Below, piece by piece: positions 1-8,713 of a DNA stretch of 64,000 bases. How positions within the stretch are numbered: position 1 is the first letter of the stretch; each line of letters opens with the position of its first letter. This stretch comes from Vicinamibacteria bacterium (GTDB lineage Bacteria > Acidobacteriota > Vicinamibacteria > Fen-336). The translations under genes were made by a program, and so were the position numbers. The DNA lies in contig JAMQGV010000016.1 of the NCBI GenBank assembly GCA_025994075.1, forward strand, positions 28,428-92,427, written 5' to 3'. The notes under the pieces were generated by a model. That model saw nothing but the letters and a program-made list of their open reading frames with translations. It was not told the origin of the DNA and made no database searches.

Positions 1-2
1 AC

Positions 3-719
3 GGCGGGCGCACGGGGCGAAACAGGGCACCGGATGCCGCCTTGTGGGTGGCGGCGGCGGTGTCGCTGGGGATCAGCCTGACGCCGTGGGCGTCAGTGCT
101 GCTCTACCCCTTCCGGCTGTTCACGACCTGGGCCCACGAGTGCGGACACGCGCTCGCGGCCGTGCTCGTCGGCGGCGAGGTCGTCGCGGTCACGATCGCG
201 CCGGACACCTCCGGGCTGACGCACAGCCTGCTGCCGGCCGGACGCCTCGCGCGCGGCGTGGTCGCTTCCGCGGGTTATCTCGGGGCGGCGGTCGTCGGCT
301 GCCTGCTGATGGCGGCCACCCGCGTCGAGCGGGCCGCGAGCGCCGTGCTGGGCACGGTCGCCACCCTGATGCTGCTGAGCCTCGGGCTCTGGGTCCGCAA
401 CCTGTTCGGCGCCCTCGTCGTGCTGGCCTGGGCCGCTGCCCTGATCGCCCTGGCGCGAAGCGGCGTCGGGCCCGCGCCGCGTTTCGGGCTGGGCCTGCTC
501 GCGGTCCAGGTCGCGCTGAACTCCGTCTACGACATCCGCGCACTGTTCCTGGTCGCGGGCGCGTCCGACGCGGTGACGATGTCCGAGCTCTTCCTGGCTC
601 CAGCCTGGTTCTGGGCCGGCGCGTGGATCGCGATCGCGGTCGCCCTGCTGATCGCCACGCTGCGGCTGACGGCCCCGGGAACCGCGAGGCCCGGCCCGGC
701 TCGCGCCGATCTACGATAG
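3..719 (+). CDS. M50B-like integral membrane zinc metallopeptidase (5' end outside window)
   Basis: The reading frame is open to the left edge, so the true start may lie outside the window; the first possible start inside is TTG at 42, giving 225 residues. A zinc-binding HECGH motif sits at residues 32-36 (from that TTG) just after an N-terminal hydrophobic segment, followed by about five further membrane segments. This layout is that of the small M50B-like peptidases, membrane proteases related to site-2 proteases. The substrate cannot be read from the sequence. The tail is rich in Pro/Ala/Arg and looks cytoplasmic. The next gene starts 19 bp downstream with its own strong ribosome binding site. 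Confidence 0.75.
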   Translation, partial: GGRTGRNRAPDAALWVAAAVSLGISLTPWASVLLYPFRLFTTWAHECGHALAAVLVGGEVVAVTIAPDTSGLTHSLLPAGRLARGVVASAGYLGAAVVGCLLMAATRVERAASAVLGTVATLMLLSLGLWVRNLFGALVVLAWAAALIALARSGVGPAPRFGLGLLAVQVALNSVYDIRALFLVAGASDAVTMSELFLAPAWFWAGAWIAIAVALLIATLRLTAPGTARPGPARADLR

Positions 720-738
720 GCCCTCACTGGAGGTCGTC

Positions 739-2229
739 ATGCGTCCTCGTGCTGCCGCCCTGCGAGCCGGCCTGCTGCTGGTCCTCGCCCTTCCAGCCCC
801 CGCCCAGGAGCCGGCGCCGCAGGCGACGCCGCCAGCCGCCGCCCGGCCCTCCCTCGCCGAGCACCCGCGGGTGAAGCAGGCGCTGGCCGCGACGGCCACC
901 TGGCTCGAGGCGCAGCGGGCCTACGACCAGATCCCCGGCATCTCCGCGGCCATCGTGCACGACCAGCAGGTCCTGTGGAGCGGCGCCTGGGGTGCCTCCG
1001 AGCGCGAGAAGAACCGGCCTGCCACGGTCGACACGATCTACTCGATCTGCTCGATCTCGAAGCTCTTCACCAGCCTGGCGACGCTGCAGCAGCGCGACGC
1101 CGGCGCGCTGCGGCTGGACGACCCGCTGGTGCGCCACCTGCCGTGGTTCGCGCTGGCGAAGACCGAGGGCGAAGGCGACGTCACCATCGAGGGCCTGCTG
1201 ACCCACGCCTCGGGCCTGCCGCGCGAGTCGGACCACGCGTACTGGACGGGACCCGGCTTCGCCTTCCCGACCCGCGAGCAGATCCGCGAGCGGCTGGCCG
1301 GGCAGTCCGCGCTGTACGCGCCCGAGACCTACTTCCAGTACTCGAACCTCGGCATGGCGCTGCTCGGCGAGGTGGTGAGTGCGGTCACGGGCGAGCCGTA
1401 CGAGCGCCACGTGCGGCGCTCGATCCTCGAGCCGCTGGGCCTCGCCTCGACCTTCCCCGAGATGCCGGCCGAGGAGCGCGGCAAGCGCCTCGCCGTCGGC
1501 TACTCGGCGCTCGACCGCGAGGGCCGCCGGGCCCCGGTCGCGTTCTTCGAGGCCCGCGGCATCGCGCCCGCCGCGGGTTATGCCTCGACCGCGCTCGACC
1601 TGGCGCGCTTCGCGTCGTGGCACTTCCGCCTGCGCGCGAACGGCGGCACCGAGGTCGTCAAGGCGACGACGCTGCGCGAGATGCAGCGCGTCCACTGGAC
1701 GGACCCCGACCTCGAGAACACCTGGGGCCTCGGCTACGTGGTCTGGCGCAGCGACAAGCAGACCTTCGTCGGCCACGACGGCAGTTGCCCCGGCTTCCGC
1801 ACCGCGCTGCTGATGAACAACGACCAGCAACTGGCGACGGTGTTCATGGCCAACGCCCAGGGTGTCAACGCCAACCGCTTCACGCAGCAGATGCACGACC
1901 TGGTCGCGCCGGCCGTCAAGGCGGCGGCGAAGGAGATGGCAGCGCCGACGCTCCCCGACCCGGGGCTCGAGCGCTATCGCGGCACGTACGCCTCCGGCTT
2001 CGCGGGCGAGGTGGCGGTGTTCCCGTGGGAGGACGGCCTCGGCATGATCACGCTGCCGAACCCTGAGCCCGCGAAAGGCATCACGAAGCTGAAGCCGGCC
2101 GGCGAGCACACGTTCCGCCGCGTGCGCTCCGACGAGAAGCCGGGCGAGGAGGTCGTCTTCGAGCCGGGCCCGGACGGCCGCGCGAAGAGCTTCCGCCGCC
2201 ACTACAACGTCTACTCGCGGACGCGCTGA
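739..2229 (+). CDS. Secreted class C beta-lactamase-like serine hydrolase
   Basis: This 496-residue protein has a signal peptide (hydrophobic stretch at residues 8-20 ending in AQ) and the fold motifs of class C beta-lactamases and DD-peptidases: SxxK as S105-I-S-K108, a YSN motif (YxN) near residue 200, and HDG near residue 350 in place of KTG. A C-terminal domain of about 100 residues resembles the lipocalin-like or DUF3471-type domains that follow such hydrolases. Family members act as esterases, D-aminopeptidases or peptidases in the periplasm, so antibiotic resistance should not be assumed. The start is supported by GGAGGT five bases upstream of the ATG. Confidence 0.85.
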   Translation: MRPRAAALRAGLLLVLALPAPAQEPAPQATPPAAARPSLAEHPRVKQALAATATWLEAQRAYDQIPGISAAIVHDQQVLWSGAWGASEREKNRPATVDTIYSICSISKLFTSLATLQQRDAGALRLDDPLVRHLPWFALAKTEGEGDVTIEGLLTHASGLPRESDHAYWTGPGFAFPTREQIRERLAGQSALYAPETYFQYSNLGMALLGEVVSAVTGEPYERHVRRSILEPLGLASTFPEMPAEERGKRLAVGYSALDREGRRAPVAFFEARGIAPAAGYASTALDLARFASWHFRLRANGGTEVVKATTLREMQRVHWTDPDLENTWGLGYVVWRSDKQTFVGHDGSCPGFRTALLMNNDQQLATVFMANAQGVNANRFTQQMHDLVAPAVKAAAKEMAAPTLPDPGLERYRGTYASGFAGEVAVFPWEDGLGMITLPNPEPAKGITKLKPAGEHTFRRVRSDEKPGEEVVFEPGPDGRAKSFRRHYNVYSRTR

Positions 2230-2273
2230 CCCGCCGCTTCGACCGCCCCGGAACTCACGAGAGGCCCACACGA

Positions 2274-3917
2274 ATGAGCGCAAGCCTGATCACCTTCGGC
2301 ATGCTCGGCGCGCTGGTCGCCGGCTACGTCGTCTACGGCCGCTTCATCGCTGGAGTGGTCGGCGTCGACCCGACCCGGCCCACGCCCGCGCACACCAAGC
2401 GCGACGGTGTCGACTACGTGCCGGCCTCGCACTGGCTGGTGCTGTTCGGCCACCACTTCTCGTCGATCTGCGCGGCGGGACCGATCGTGGGGCCGGCGCT
2501 GGCCGTCGCCTACTGGGGCTGGGCGCCGTCGCTGCTGTGGATCCTGCTCGGCGGCGTGTTGATGGGGGCGGTCGCGGACTTCACCGCGCTGGTCGTCGCG
2601 GTGCGCCACGGGGGCGTCTCGATCTCCGAGGTGACCGGCCACGTCGTCAGCCGCCGCGCGCGGATGCTGTTCTCGATCTTCATCTTCATCGCGCTGATCC
2701 TGGTGCTGGCCGTCTTCTCGGTGCTGACTGCCGGCACCTTCATCCAGGCACCCGAGATCGTCGTCCCGAGCTGGGGCATCCTGCCGGTGGCCGTGCTGGC
2801 CGGCTTCGTGCTCAACCGCGAGGGCGACGGCCGGGCGCGTCTCGCCCTGGTCACGGCGCTGGGGCTCGGCGCGATCGTCGCCCTGCTGGCCCTGGGCCAC
2901 GAGGTTCCGGTCGCGCTCCCGGAGCTTCTCGGCCTGTCGCCGCAGACGACGTGGATCCTGGCCCTGCTCGCCTACTGCTTCGTGGCCTCCGTGGTGCCCG
3001 TCCAGTACCTGCTGCAGCCGCGCGACTACCTGTCGTCCTACGTGCTGTTCGTGACGATCGGCCTGGGCCTGCTCGGCATCTTCGTCGTCGCTCCCGAGTT
3101 CCAGGGCGCGGCCTTCACGTCGTTCGTTCCGGCGGAGTGGGCCGTGGCCGGTCCGCTGTGGCCGATGATGTTCGTGACCATCGCCTGCGGCGCCCTCTCG
3201 GGCTTCCACTCGGTCGTCTCGTCGGGCACCACCTGCAAGCAGCTCGACAACGAGTCCCACGCCTGCCGCGTCGGCTACGGGGCGATGCTGACCGAGTCGC
3301 TGGTGGCGACCCTGGTCGTGGTCGCCGTGGGAGCCGGGATCACCGCCAGCCGCCACGCCGAGCTGCTGCGCGGGCCGGGCGGCGCGATCGCCGCCTTCGG
3401 CGAGGGCTACGGCACGCTGACCCGCTGGCTGTTCGGCGACTACGGCACGACCTTCGCCGTGATGGCCCTCAACTTCTTCATCCTGACGACGCTCGACACC
3501 GCGACCCGCCTCGGCCGCTACCTGCTCGAAGAGCTGCTCGGCTGGCGGAACCGCTACGCCGCGACCTTCGTGGTCGTGGCACTCGCCGCTGCGCTGGCGT
3601 TGAGCGGCCAGTGGCGGGTGCTGTGGCCGGCCTTCGGCGCCTCGAACCAGCTCGTCGGCGCGCTCGCGCTGCTGGTCGTCTCCGCCTGGCTGCTGCAGAA
3701 CGGGCGGCCGCGGCTGCCCACGCTGGTCCCGGCGATCCTGATGCTGGCGACGACCATCGCCGCGCTCGCCTGGCAGGTGTGGGGGGCCTTGACCCAGGCG
3801 AAGCCGGACCTGTTCCTGGCCGGCCTCGGCATCGTGCTGGTCGTGCTGGCGCTGGCGGTGCTGCGCGAGGCCGTCCCGGCCCTGCGCCGCGGCGGGCGCG
3901 TGCCCGTCGCGAGCTGA
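2274..3917 (+). CDS. cstA: CstA-family carbon starvation protein / peptide transporter
   Basis: This 547-residue polytopic inner-membrane protein shows the characteristic CstA N-terminus: an early YGRF motif, a DGVDYVP segment, and the HHFSSICAAGPIVGP block at about residues 60-75. Fourteen or more hydrophobic segments follow. CstA proteins import peptides, and in some species pyruvate, during carbon limitation. At 547 residues it is the short form of the family and lacks the long C-terminal extension of the roughly 700-residue E. coli protein. It lies 44 bp after the serine hydrolase and may share its transcript. The gene ends 14 bp before a convergent gene. Confidence 0.92.
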   Translation: MSASLITFGMLGALVAGYVVYGRFIAGVVGVDPTRPTPAHTKRDGVDYVPASHWLVLFGHHFSSICAAGPIVGPALAVAYWGWAPSLLWILLGGVLMGAVADFTALVVAVRHGGVSISEVTGHVVSRRARMLFSIFIFIALILVLAVFSVLTAGTFIQAPEIVVPSWGILPVAVLAGFVLNREGDGRARLALVTALGLGAIVALLALGHEVPVALPELLGLSPQTTWILALLAYCFVASVVPVQYLLQPRDYLSSYVLFVTIGLGLLGIFVVAPEFQGAAFTSFVPAEWAVAGPLWPMMFVTIACGALSGFHSVVSSGTTCKQLDNESHACRVGYGAMLTESLVATLVVVAVGAGITASRHAELLRGPGGAIAAFGEGYGTLTRWLFGDYGTTFAVMALNFFILTTLDTATRLGRYLLEELLGWRNRYAATFVVVALAAALALSGQWRVLWPAFGASNQLVGALALLVVSAWLLQNGRPRLPTLVPAILMLATTIAALAWQVWGALTQAKPDLFLAGLGIVLVVLALAVLREAVPALRRGGRVPVAS

Positions 3918-3931
3918 GCCGGCCCCCTCGT

Positions 3932-4792
3932 TCAGGCGCCCGCGGGTTCGACCTCGATCGCCACCGGCCGTCCGCGCCAATAGGGCCACGGGCCGGAGTC
4001 GAGCCACCACTCGACCACCGCGTCCGTGGGCACCGTTCGGCCGCCGACTTCGCCCCACGCGAGCAGCCGGGCCTGCCAGGGCCGCGGACAGGCGCGGCCG
4101 CGCCCGTCGTCGCACGGCCGGTCGGGAGCGAACACCGACGCGAGGCGGCCATCCCCGCCGAAGCGGAACTCGAGCGCGACCGCCGCCCCGCCCGCTCCCG
4201 CGTGGGCGCGCGCGCGCCGGCCGTCGATCGCTTCCCAGCTCACGCCCATCCGCGGCAACAGCGCGGCCGGGAACCAGGCGGCCTCGCCGAGGTAGCGCAG
4301 CAGCGCGCCGCGCGCGATCTCCGGCGTACCCTCTGCGCTCGCGACCGTGAAGGCCGCGGCGACCTTCGCCCGCATCGAGCCGACGCCCTCGACGAGGCCG
4401 TCGCGCACGAACACCTCCACGCCGCGGCCCGTGCGAATGCGGGCGTCCCACACGAAGCCGGGCGCGGCCGGCACGAACCACTGGTCCGCGGTGAACGGCG
4501 CCCACTCGAGCTCGCCGGGCCGACCGAGGTTGAACTCGCCCTGCCAACGGACCCGTACGCTCGCCGGCAGCGCCGAGCCTTCCGGCACGACCTGGCGCAG
4601 GAACCCGGCGACGGGGGCGGGCACCTGCTCGAAGTCGGCCGCCCCGATCGGCGCGAGCGGCACGCGAGCGGCCGTCGAGCGAAGACGCGAGCGCAGCCGC
4701 TCGCCCTCCCCTTCCCAGCGCCTCCGCGCGAGGTGCAGGCCACCTGCGACCAGGGCCGCGGTACCGGCGAGCCCGGCCGCCGTGGCGAGCAC
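3932..4792 (-). CDS. Unknown membrane-anchored protein, DUF6544-like
   Basis: The 286-residue product starts with one hydrophobic segment (residues 1-21) followed by an Arg-rich stretch, so it is probably anchored with the rest in one compartment. The body has a PxGVW/FxWDARI pattern and repeated short beta-strand-like stretches, resembling the uncharacterised DUF6544 family; I recognise this only by general likeness. It starts with GTG directly after the stop of the nitroreductase-like gene upstream (1 bp apart), so translation is probably coupled and the two form an operon. Function unknown. Confidence 0.7.
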   Translation of the reverse strand: MLATAAGLAGTAALVAGGLHLARRRWEGEGERLRSRLRSTAARVPLAPIGAADFEQVPAPVAGFLRQVVPEGSALPASVRVRWQGEFNLGRPGELEWAPFTADQWFVPAAPGFVWDARIRTGRGVEVFVRDGLVEGVGSMRAKVAAAFTVASAEGTPEIARGALLRYLGEAAWFPAALLPRMGVSWEAIDGRRARAHAGAGGAAVALEFRFGGDGRLASVFAPDRPCDDGRGRACPRPWQARLLAWGEVGGRTVPTDAVVEWWLDSGPWPYWRGRPVAIEVEPAGA

Positions 4793-4793
4793 C

Positions 4794-5846
4794 TCAGGCC
4801 GCCCGGACCTGCGGACCGGGGCGCACGACGACGCTCTCGAGCGGCCGGCGCAGGCTGAACGGCGCCGGGCGGCCGTAGCCGAAGCGCATCGTCAGCAGCG
4901 CGTGCTCGCCACGGGCGCCGAGCCACGACTCGAGCTGCGCCCGCAGCGGACGGACCTCGATCACCGGGTTGAGGAACGCGGTGCGAATGCCGAGCGCCGT
5001 CGCGTGCAGCGCGAACCGCACGGCGGCGCGCCCGATCTCGACCCAGGCCGGGATCGCATCGCGGGTGGCGAGGAACACGACGAGGCCCGCGCAGTGGCGC
5101 ACGGCCTGCACGTCGGCGGAGTTCTGGGCGTCGGGCGTGAGCAGCCGGCGCGCCAGGCGGCGGCCGAGGCCCGCCGGGAGCGGCGGCCGGCCCGCGACGC
5201 GGCCGGCCAGGCCGTCGCCCGTCGCCCGCGCGGAAGACGGGTTGAAGCGGATCCAGTCGAGCAGCTCCTCGCGGAACGCGGCGTCGCCGAGCTGCGAGCG
5301 GTTGGCCTCGACGAGGTACTCGAGCACCTGCTCGCGCTCGGCGACGCCGGTCAGCATCACCGGGCGCACGCCTTCGCCGCGCCCCGCCCGCTCCAGCAGC
5401 CGCAGCTCGGTGGCCTCCAGCGGCTCGGGGTCGTAGGGCGTGCGCACGCACTGGCGGCGCGGGATCGCGCGCGAGAGCTCCGTGGCCCGCACGCCGCGCG
5501 AACGCTCGAAGGCGACGCCGACGTCCTGGGTCCGCGCGTCGAACGCCACGCGGGCCCGGTGGCCCTGCGCGGCGGCCGCGTGCACCAGGGTCTCGGCGGC
5601 GCAGCCCAGGCTCTTCCAGAGGTGGGCGTCGTCGGGGTCCACGACCGGGCAGCGGCGGCTGAAGTCGGGCCGCACCCGCATCCCCATCGCCTCGTGCTCG
5701 AAGAACCAGGGCTGGGTGTTGTGGGAGGACGGCGCGAGGATCGCCAGCCGCACCAGCTCGCGCCGATCGAGCGGGCTCGTGGAGTCCTCGAGCACCGGCC
5801 CCCGCAGGGCGCGGGCGGCCCGGTCGTAGCCGGCGGTTCCGAACAT
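4794..5846 (-). CDS. Acg-family nitroreductase-like flavoprotein
   Basis: This 350-residue protein carries the nitroreductase opening motif APSSHNTQPW (residues 38-47), where the Ser/His/Asn region contacts FMN, and the double-length arrangement seen in the Acg/Rv2032 group, in which two nitroreductase-like halves lie in one chain. In Mycobacterium the Acg proteins bind and may sequester FMN, and several lack obvious reductase activity, so this could be a flavin store or a reductase. GGGAGG lies seven bases before the ATG. It is the first gene of a two-gene unit with the DUF6544-like gene. Confidence 0.8.
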   Translation of the reverse strand: MFGTAGYDRAARALRGPVLEDSTSPLDRRELVRLAILAPSSHNTQPWFFEHEAMGMRVRPDFSRRCPVVDPDDAHLWKSLGCAAETLVHAAAAQGHRARVAFDARTQDVGVAFERSRGVRATELSRAIPRRQCVRTPYDPEPLEATELRLLERAGRGEGVRPVMLTGVAEREQVLEYLVEANRSQLGDAAFREELLDWIRFNPSSARATGDGLAGRVAGRPPLPAGLGRRLARRLLTPDAQNSADVQAVRHCAGLVVFLATRDAIPAWVEIGRAAVRFALHATALGIRTAFLNPVIEVRPLRAQLESWLGARGEHALLTMRFGYGRPAPFSLRRPLESVVVRPGPQVRAA

Positions 5847-5894
5847 GGCGACGCCTCCCGGAAGGAGTCCCGGAAGGCAGGAGCAAGTCCCGTA

Positions 5895-5911
5895 CCCGCA
5901 GAACCTGCGGG
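5895..5911 (-). terminator. Short hairpin after 5915-6823
   Basis: A perfect 7-bp stem (CCCGCAG/CTGCGGG) with a 3-base loop lies three bases beyond the stop codon of the upstream minus-strand gene. There is no U-run, so it is a weak candidate. Confidence 0.35.
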
Positions 5912-5914
5912 AGT

Positions 5915-6823
5915 TCAGGGCTCCCGGGGCGCGAAGCGGACCAGGACGTCCTGGACGAACAACGCCTCGATCTCGCCGTCCGATTCCGGGTCGGCGAACG
6001 TCGCGCGCAGGCAGACGAGGTCCTCGGCCAGCGTGCAGCGTTCGCGGCGCAGGGCGCGGCCGAGCAGGGCCTCGACCTCGTCGTACAGCAGGCCCTTGCG
6101 CAGGTCCTGTGGAGCGTCGGGCGCCCCGCCGGTGGCGTCCGCGTCGGGAGCGGTCGACGCCTCGCCTGGCTCGGGGTCACCGCCCATCTCGACCCACGGC
6201 TGAAGCGTGCGCTCCAGTCCCTCGGACGTCAGCACCTCGGCCGGGACCCGCTTCTTGAACCGCAGGTTGATCCGCGAGCCCGACCGCAGCGAGCGCTCCG
6301 CATCGCGAAGCCGGGCCTGCTGGTTCCAGTCTTCCACCTCGCGGCGCTCGCGGGCGTCGCGGCGCTCGCGCTCGTCGCGCAGGTCGTCGCGCTCGCGCTC
6401 GAGCCGGCGCCGGCGCTCGCGGTCGGTCTCGGCCTTGATCTCCTTGTCGAGGTCCTGCTCGCGCCTCGTCTTCGACCGCGCAGTGAACGAGCGGGTGGTG
6501 GTGTCGCTGCCCCAGTTGAAGCCGCCGCCGCCGAGGTGGAACTCGATCATGTCGTTCTTGAGCTTGACCCGGGTCACCTGCTGGCGGCTGTCGGCCGCGA
6601 TCGCGACGTCGTACTCGCGGAGGCGGTCGGCGTGCTGGGCCACGTCCATCGGGGACTCGCGGTCGAAGCGCAGGTCGAGTCCCTTGTGGCTGGCCGGCAG
6701 GTCGACCTTGACCCGCACCCAGCGCCCCTCGAACGCGCGCCTGAGCGCCTCTTCTTCCGGCCTCGCGGCGAGCGCAGGAAGGGCCAGCAACAGCGAGACG
6801 ACGACGGCGAGCGGTCGCGTCAT
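5915..6823 (-). CDS. Secreted, highly charged protein of unknown function
   Basis: This 302-residue protein has a clear signal peptide (residues 1-19, cleavage near ALAA). Residues 50-110 form a beta-rich region with repeated Arg/Lys/Asp. Residues about 120-190 are an almost pure run of Glu, Arg, Asp and Lys that would form a long single alpha-helix or coiled coil. The C-terminal third (a pattern like LRKGLLYDEVEALLG followed by strands) resembles small periplasmic adapter folds. No enzymatic motif is visible. A TATGCT element and a GGAGGT site upstream support the start. Confidence 0.65.
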   Translation of the reverse strand: MTRPLAVVVSLLLALPALAARPEEEALRRAFEGRWVRVKVDLPASHKGLDLRFDRESPMDVAQHADRLREYDVAIAADSRQQVTRVKLKNDMIEFHLGGGGFNWGSDTTTRSFTARSKTRREQDLDKEIKAETDRERRRRLERERDDLRDERERRDARERREVEDWNQQARLRDAERSLRSGSRINLRFKKRVPAEVLTSEGLERTLQPWVEMGGDPEPGEASTAPDADATGGAPDAPQDLRKGLLYDEVEALLGRALRRERCTLAEDLVCLRATFADPESDGEIEALFVQDVLVRFAPREP

Positions 6824-6860
6824 TTGTCGGAACCTCCGGATCGGCCGAGCATACCCGCGG

Positions 6861-6866
6861 TAGAGT
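6861..6866 (+). promoter_or_regulatory. -10-like TAGAGT just before gene 6874
   Basis: TAGAGT ends seven bases before the ATG at 6874. If used, the transcript would begin at or next to the start codon. No good -35 is visible. Confidence 0.35.
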
Positions 6867-6873
6867 CGGGCCC

Positions 6874-7773
6874 ATGCCCCGGTCCCCTCGCGCCGTCCGC
6901 GCCCGCTTCCTCCGCCGAGGCGCAGCCGCCTTCTTCGGTGCCGTGCTGCTCGCGGGGAGCGCGACGCTGGCCGCGGCGTCGACGGGCCTCGTCACGCTGC
7001 GCGACGCGTTCGTCGCCGGACCCGACCTCGTGCTGCCGCTGGCCTGGCTGGGCGGCTGGGCCGGCGCCGCGCTCCTCGCACGGGGACTCGCGGAGATGGC
7101 GTTCGCGCGCCGCCGCCGGCGACTGCGGGCCCAGCGCCCCGACGAGCCCTGGCTCCGCGACCATCCCTGGGACCCCGCGGGAAACCGCGAGCGACCGTTC
7201 GCCGACGCGGCCCGCTCGCTGCTGGCGCTGGCCGTCGTGGGCGCCGGCCTCGGCGGACTGTTCTCCTGGGCGCTGCGGACCGACGTCGTGGCCGCCGTCG
7301 TCGTGGGACTGTTCGGGCTCTTCTACCTGGCGTGGGCGCTCGCCACGGGCTTCGTGCTCTGGCGCTTCGTGCGGCACGGCGCCGTGCGCGTGACGTGGTC
7401 CCGCTTCCCGCTCCACCTCGGCGAGCGCGCCCGGCTGCGCGTCGCCTGCGGCCGGCCGTGGAGCGACTTCCACCGGGTCACGCTCACGCTCCTCTGCGTG
7501 CGCGAACGAGCCGAGCAGGGCACCGACGAGGAAGACGAGAGCGCGCTGCGCCACGTCGCGCGCGAACGCCACCGGCAGTCGCGCACGTTCGAGGGCGACT
7601 CCCTGACGCCCGAGCTCGCGGTCGACTTCGACCTGCCGGGCGGCCCGCTGTCGACGCGCCTCTTCACGGGCGAGCCGCTGTACTGGGAGCTGCGGGTGGA
7701 GGCGGAGGGCCGCCCTGGCCTCGCGGCCGCGCTGCTGCTGCCGGTCTACGCCCGGGAGCCGCGGCGCGACTGA
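6874..7773 (+). CDS. Unknown polytopic membrane protein with C-terminal soluble domain
   Basis: The 299-residue product has an Arg-rich start, hydrophobic segments at about residues 17-38, 47-68, 110-130 and 135-160, an Arg-rich cytoplasmic loop between segments 2 and 3, and a soluble C-terminal half that looks beta-rich and includes a strongly acidic loop (EQGTDEEDE). It resembles DUF3592-type membrane proteins only loosely. It faces the convergent lipase gene with 8 bp between stops. Function unknown. Confidence 0.6.
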   Translation: MPRSPRAVRARFLRRGAAAFFGAVLLAGSATLAAASTGLVTLRDAFVAGPDLVLPLAWLGGWAGAALLARGLAEMAFARRRRRLRAQRPDEPWLRDHPWDPAGNRERPFADAARSLLALAVVGAGLGGLFSWALRTDVVAAVVVGLFGLFYLAWALATGFVLWRFVRHGAVRVTWSRFPLHLGERARLRVACGRPWSDFHRVTLTLLCVRERAEQGTDEEDESALRHVARERHRQSRTFEGDSLTPELAVDFDLPGGPLSTRLFTGEPLYWELRVEAEGRPGLAAALLLPVYAREPRRD

Positions 7774-7781
7774 GCGCGAGC

Positions 7782-8621
7782 TCAGCCGCGGCCGGCGTGG
7801 GTGCGGACGAAGGCCGCGATCTCGTCGGCCATGGCGCCGGCTTCCGGCTCGAGGGGCAGCGCGTGCCACGCGCCTTCCAGCTCGACCAGGCGCTTGACGG
7901 CGCTGCCGAAGCGGGGGAACGCCACGCGGGTGCCGGCGATCGGCACCACGCGGTCGGCCGTGCCGTGGAACGCGAGCAGCGGCGCCTGCACGTCGCCCGC
8001 GTGCGCGAGAAGTTCGTCGAGCCCCGCGATCGCCGCCGCTCCCAGCGCCGGCGTCAGCTTCGACTCCCACAACGGGTCGGCGAGGTACTCGGCCCGCGCG
8101 GCTTCGTCCCGTGTCACGCCGCTCATGTCGAGGCCGGGGTCGAGGCGCAGGCGCGGCGCGACGCGCTCGACCAGCGGCAGCAGCGCACGCAGCAGCGGCG
8201 AGGTGGCGGACGCATCGAGCGCCGGCGCCATCGCCACCACGGCGGGCACGGCCATCGGCTCCGCGAGGGCCGCGCTCAGGCACAGCAGGCCGCCGAGGCT
8301 GAGCCCGCACAACGCGGGGCGCGCCCCGTGGTCCTCGGCCACCGCGCGCGCGACCTGCAGCAGGTCTCCGCGGAACGCGGGCCAGGAGGGCGCGTACATC
8401 CGCGGCCCGCCGGAGCGGCCGTGGCCGCGCAGGTCGAAGCCGTAGACCGCGAGGCCGTGCTCGACGAGCCGGGTCGTCAGCCGCTCGTAGGGCAGCGCGC
8501 GCGAGTGGTCGTTGAGGCCGTGGACGACGAGGACCGACGCCGAGGGCTCGCCGGCCGGCAGCCGCCGCCAGGAGTGAAGCTCGACCCCGTCGGGCGTCGC
8601 GAGCGTCTCGGGGAAGTCCAT
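7782..8621 (-). CDS. Alpha/beta hydrolase, monoacylglycerol lipase-like
   Basis: This 279-residue hydrolase has the full catalytic set: an oxyanion HG motif (VVHGLNDHS, residues 32-40), DLRGHGRSGG (63-72), nucleophile Ser108 in GLSLG, Asp223 in FHGTADRVVP and His253 in AWHAL. The HGLNDHS and RGHGRS blocks are typical of monoacylglycerol lipase/lysophospholipase. There is no signal peptide, so it acts in the cytoplasm, probably on monoglycerides or lysophospholipids. The gene stands alone between a convergent and a divergent neighbour. Confidence 0.88.
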   Translation of the reverse strand: MDFPETLATPDGVELHSWRRLPAGEPSASVLVVHGLNDHSRALPYERLTTRLVEHGLAVYGFDLRGHGRSGGPRMYAPSWPAFRGDLLQVARAVAEDHGARPALCGLSLGGLLCLSAALAEPMAVPAVVAMAPALDASATSPLLRALLPLVERVAPRLRLDPGLDMSGVTRDEAARAEYLADPLWESKLTPALGAAAIAGLDELLAHAGDVQAPLLAFHGTADRVVPIAGTRVAFPRFGSAVKRLVELEGAWHALPLEPEAGAMADEIAAFVRTHAGRG

Positions 8622-8630
8622 CGCACCGGG

Positions 8631-8636
8631 AGTATC
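8631..8636 (-). promoter_or_regulatory. -10-like GATACT before the lipase gene
   Basis: GATACT (minus strand) ends nine bases before the ATG at 8621, giving a leader of only a few bases if used. Confidence 0.3.
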
Positions 8637-8698
8637 GCGCAGGGCGGGCCGGGCTCTGCGCGGCGCGCACGGTTTTCGGGCGTGCCGGAGGCGTGGGC

Positions 8699-8704
8699 TA
8701 GACT
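8699..8704 (+). promoter_or_regulatory. -10-like TAGACT before the radical SAM gene
   Basis: TAGACT ends nine bases before the ATG at 8714. The same hexamer occurs at comparable places before 34734, 34618 (minus) and 42700 (minus). Confidence 0.4.
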
Positions 8705-8713
8705 GCCTTCACG

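Noticed and set aside
2211..4547. Very long antisense frames, for example opposite cstA, the TonB receptor and the M4 peptidase.
   Set aside because: They are typical GC-rich shadow frames full of Arg, Gly, His and Gln, without domains or start signals, while the opposite strand encodes clear proteins.
5865..5888. Tandem copy of TCCCGGAAGG upstream of the nitroreductase-like gene.
   Set aside because: Two short copies only, overlapping the ribosome binding region; no evidence for an operator.
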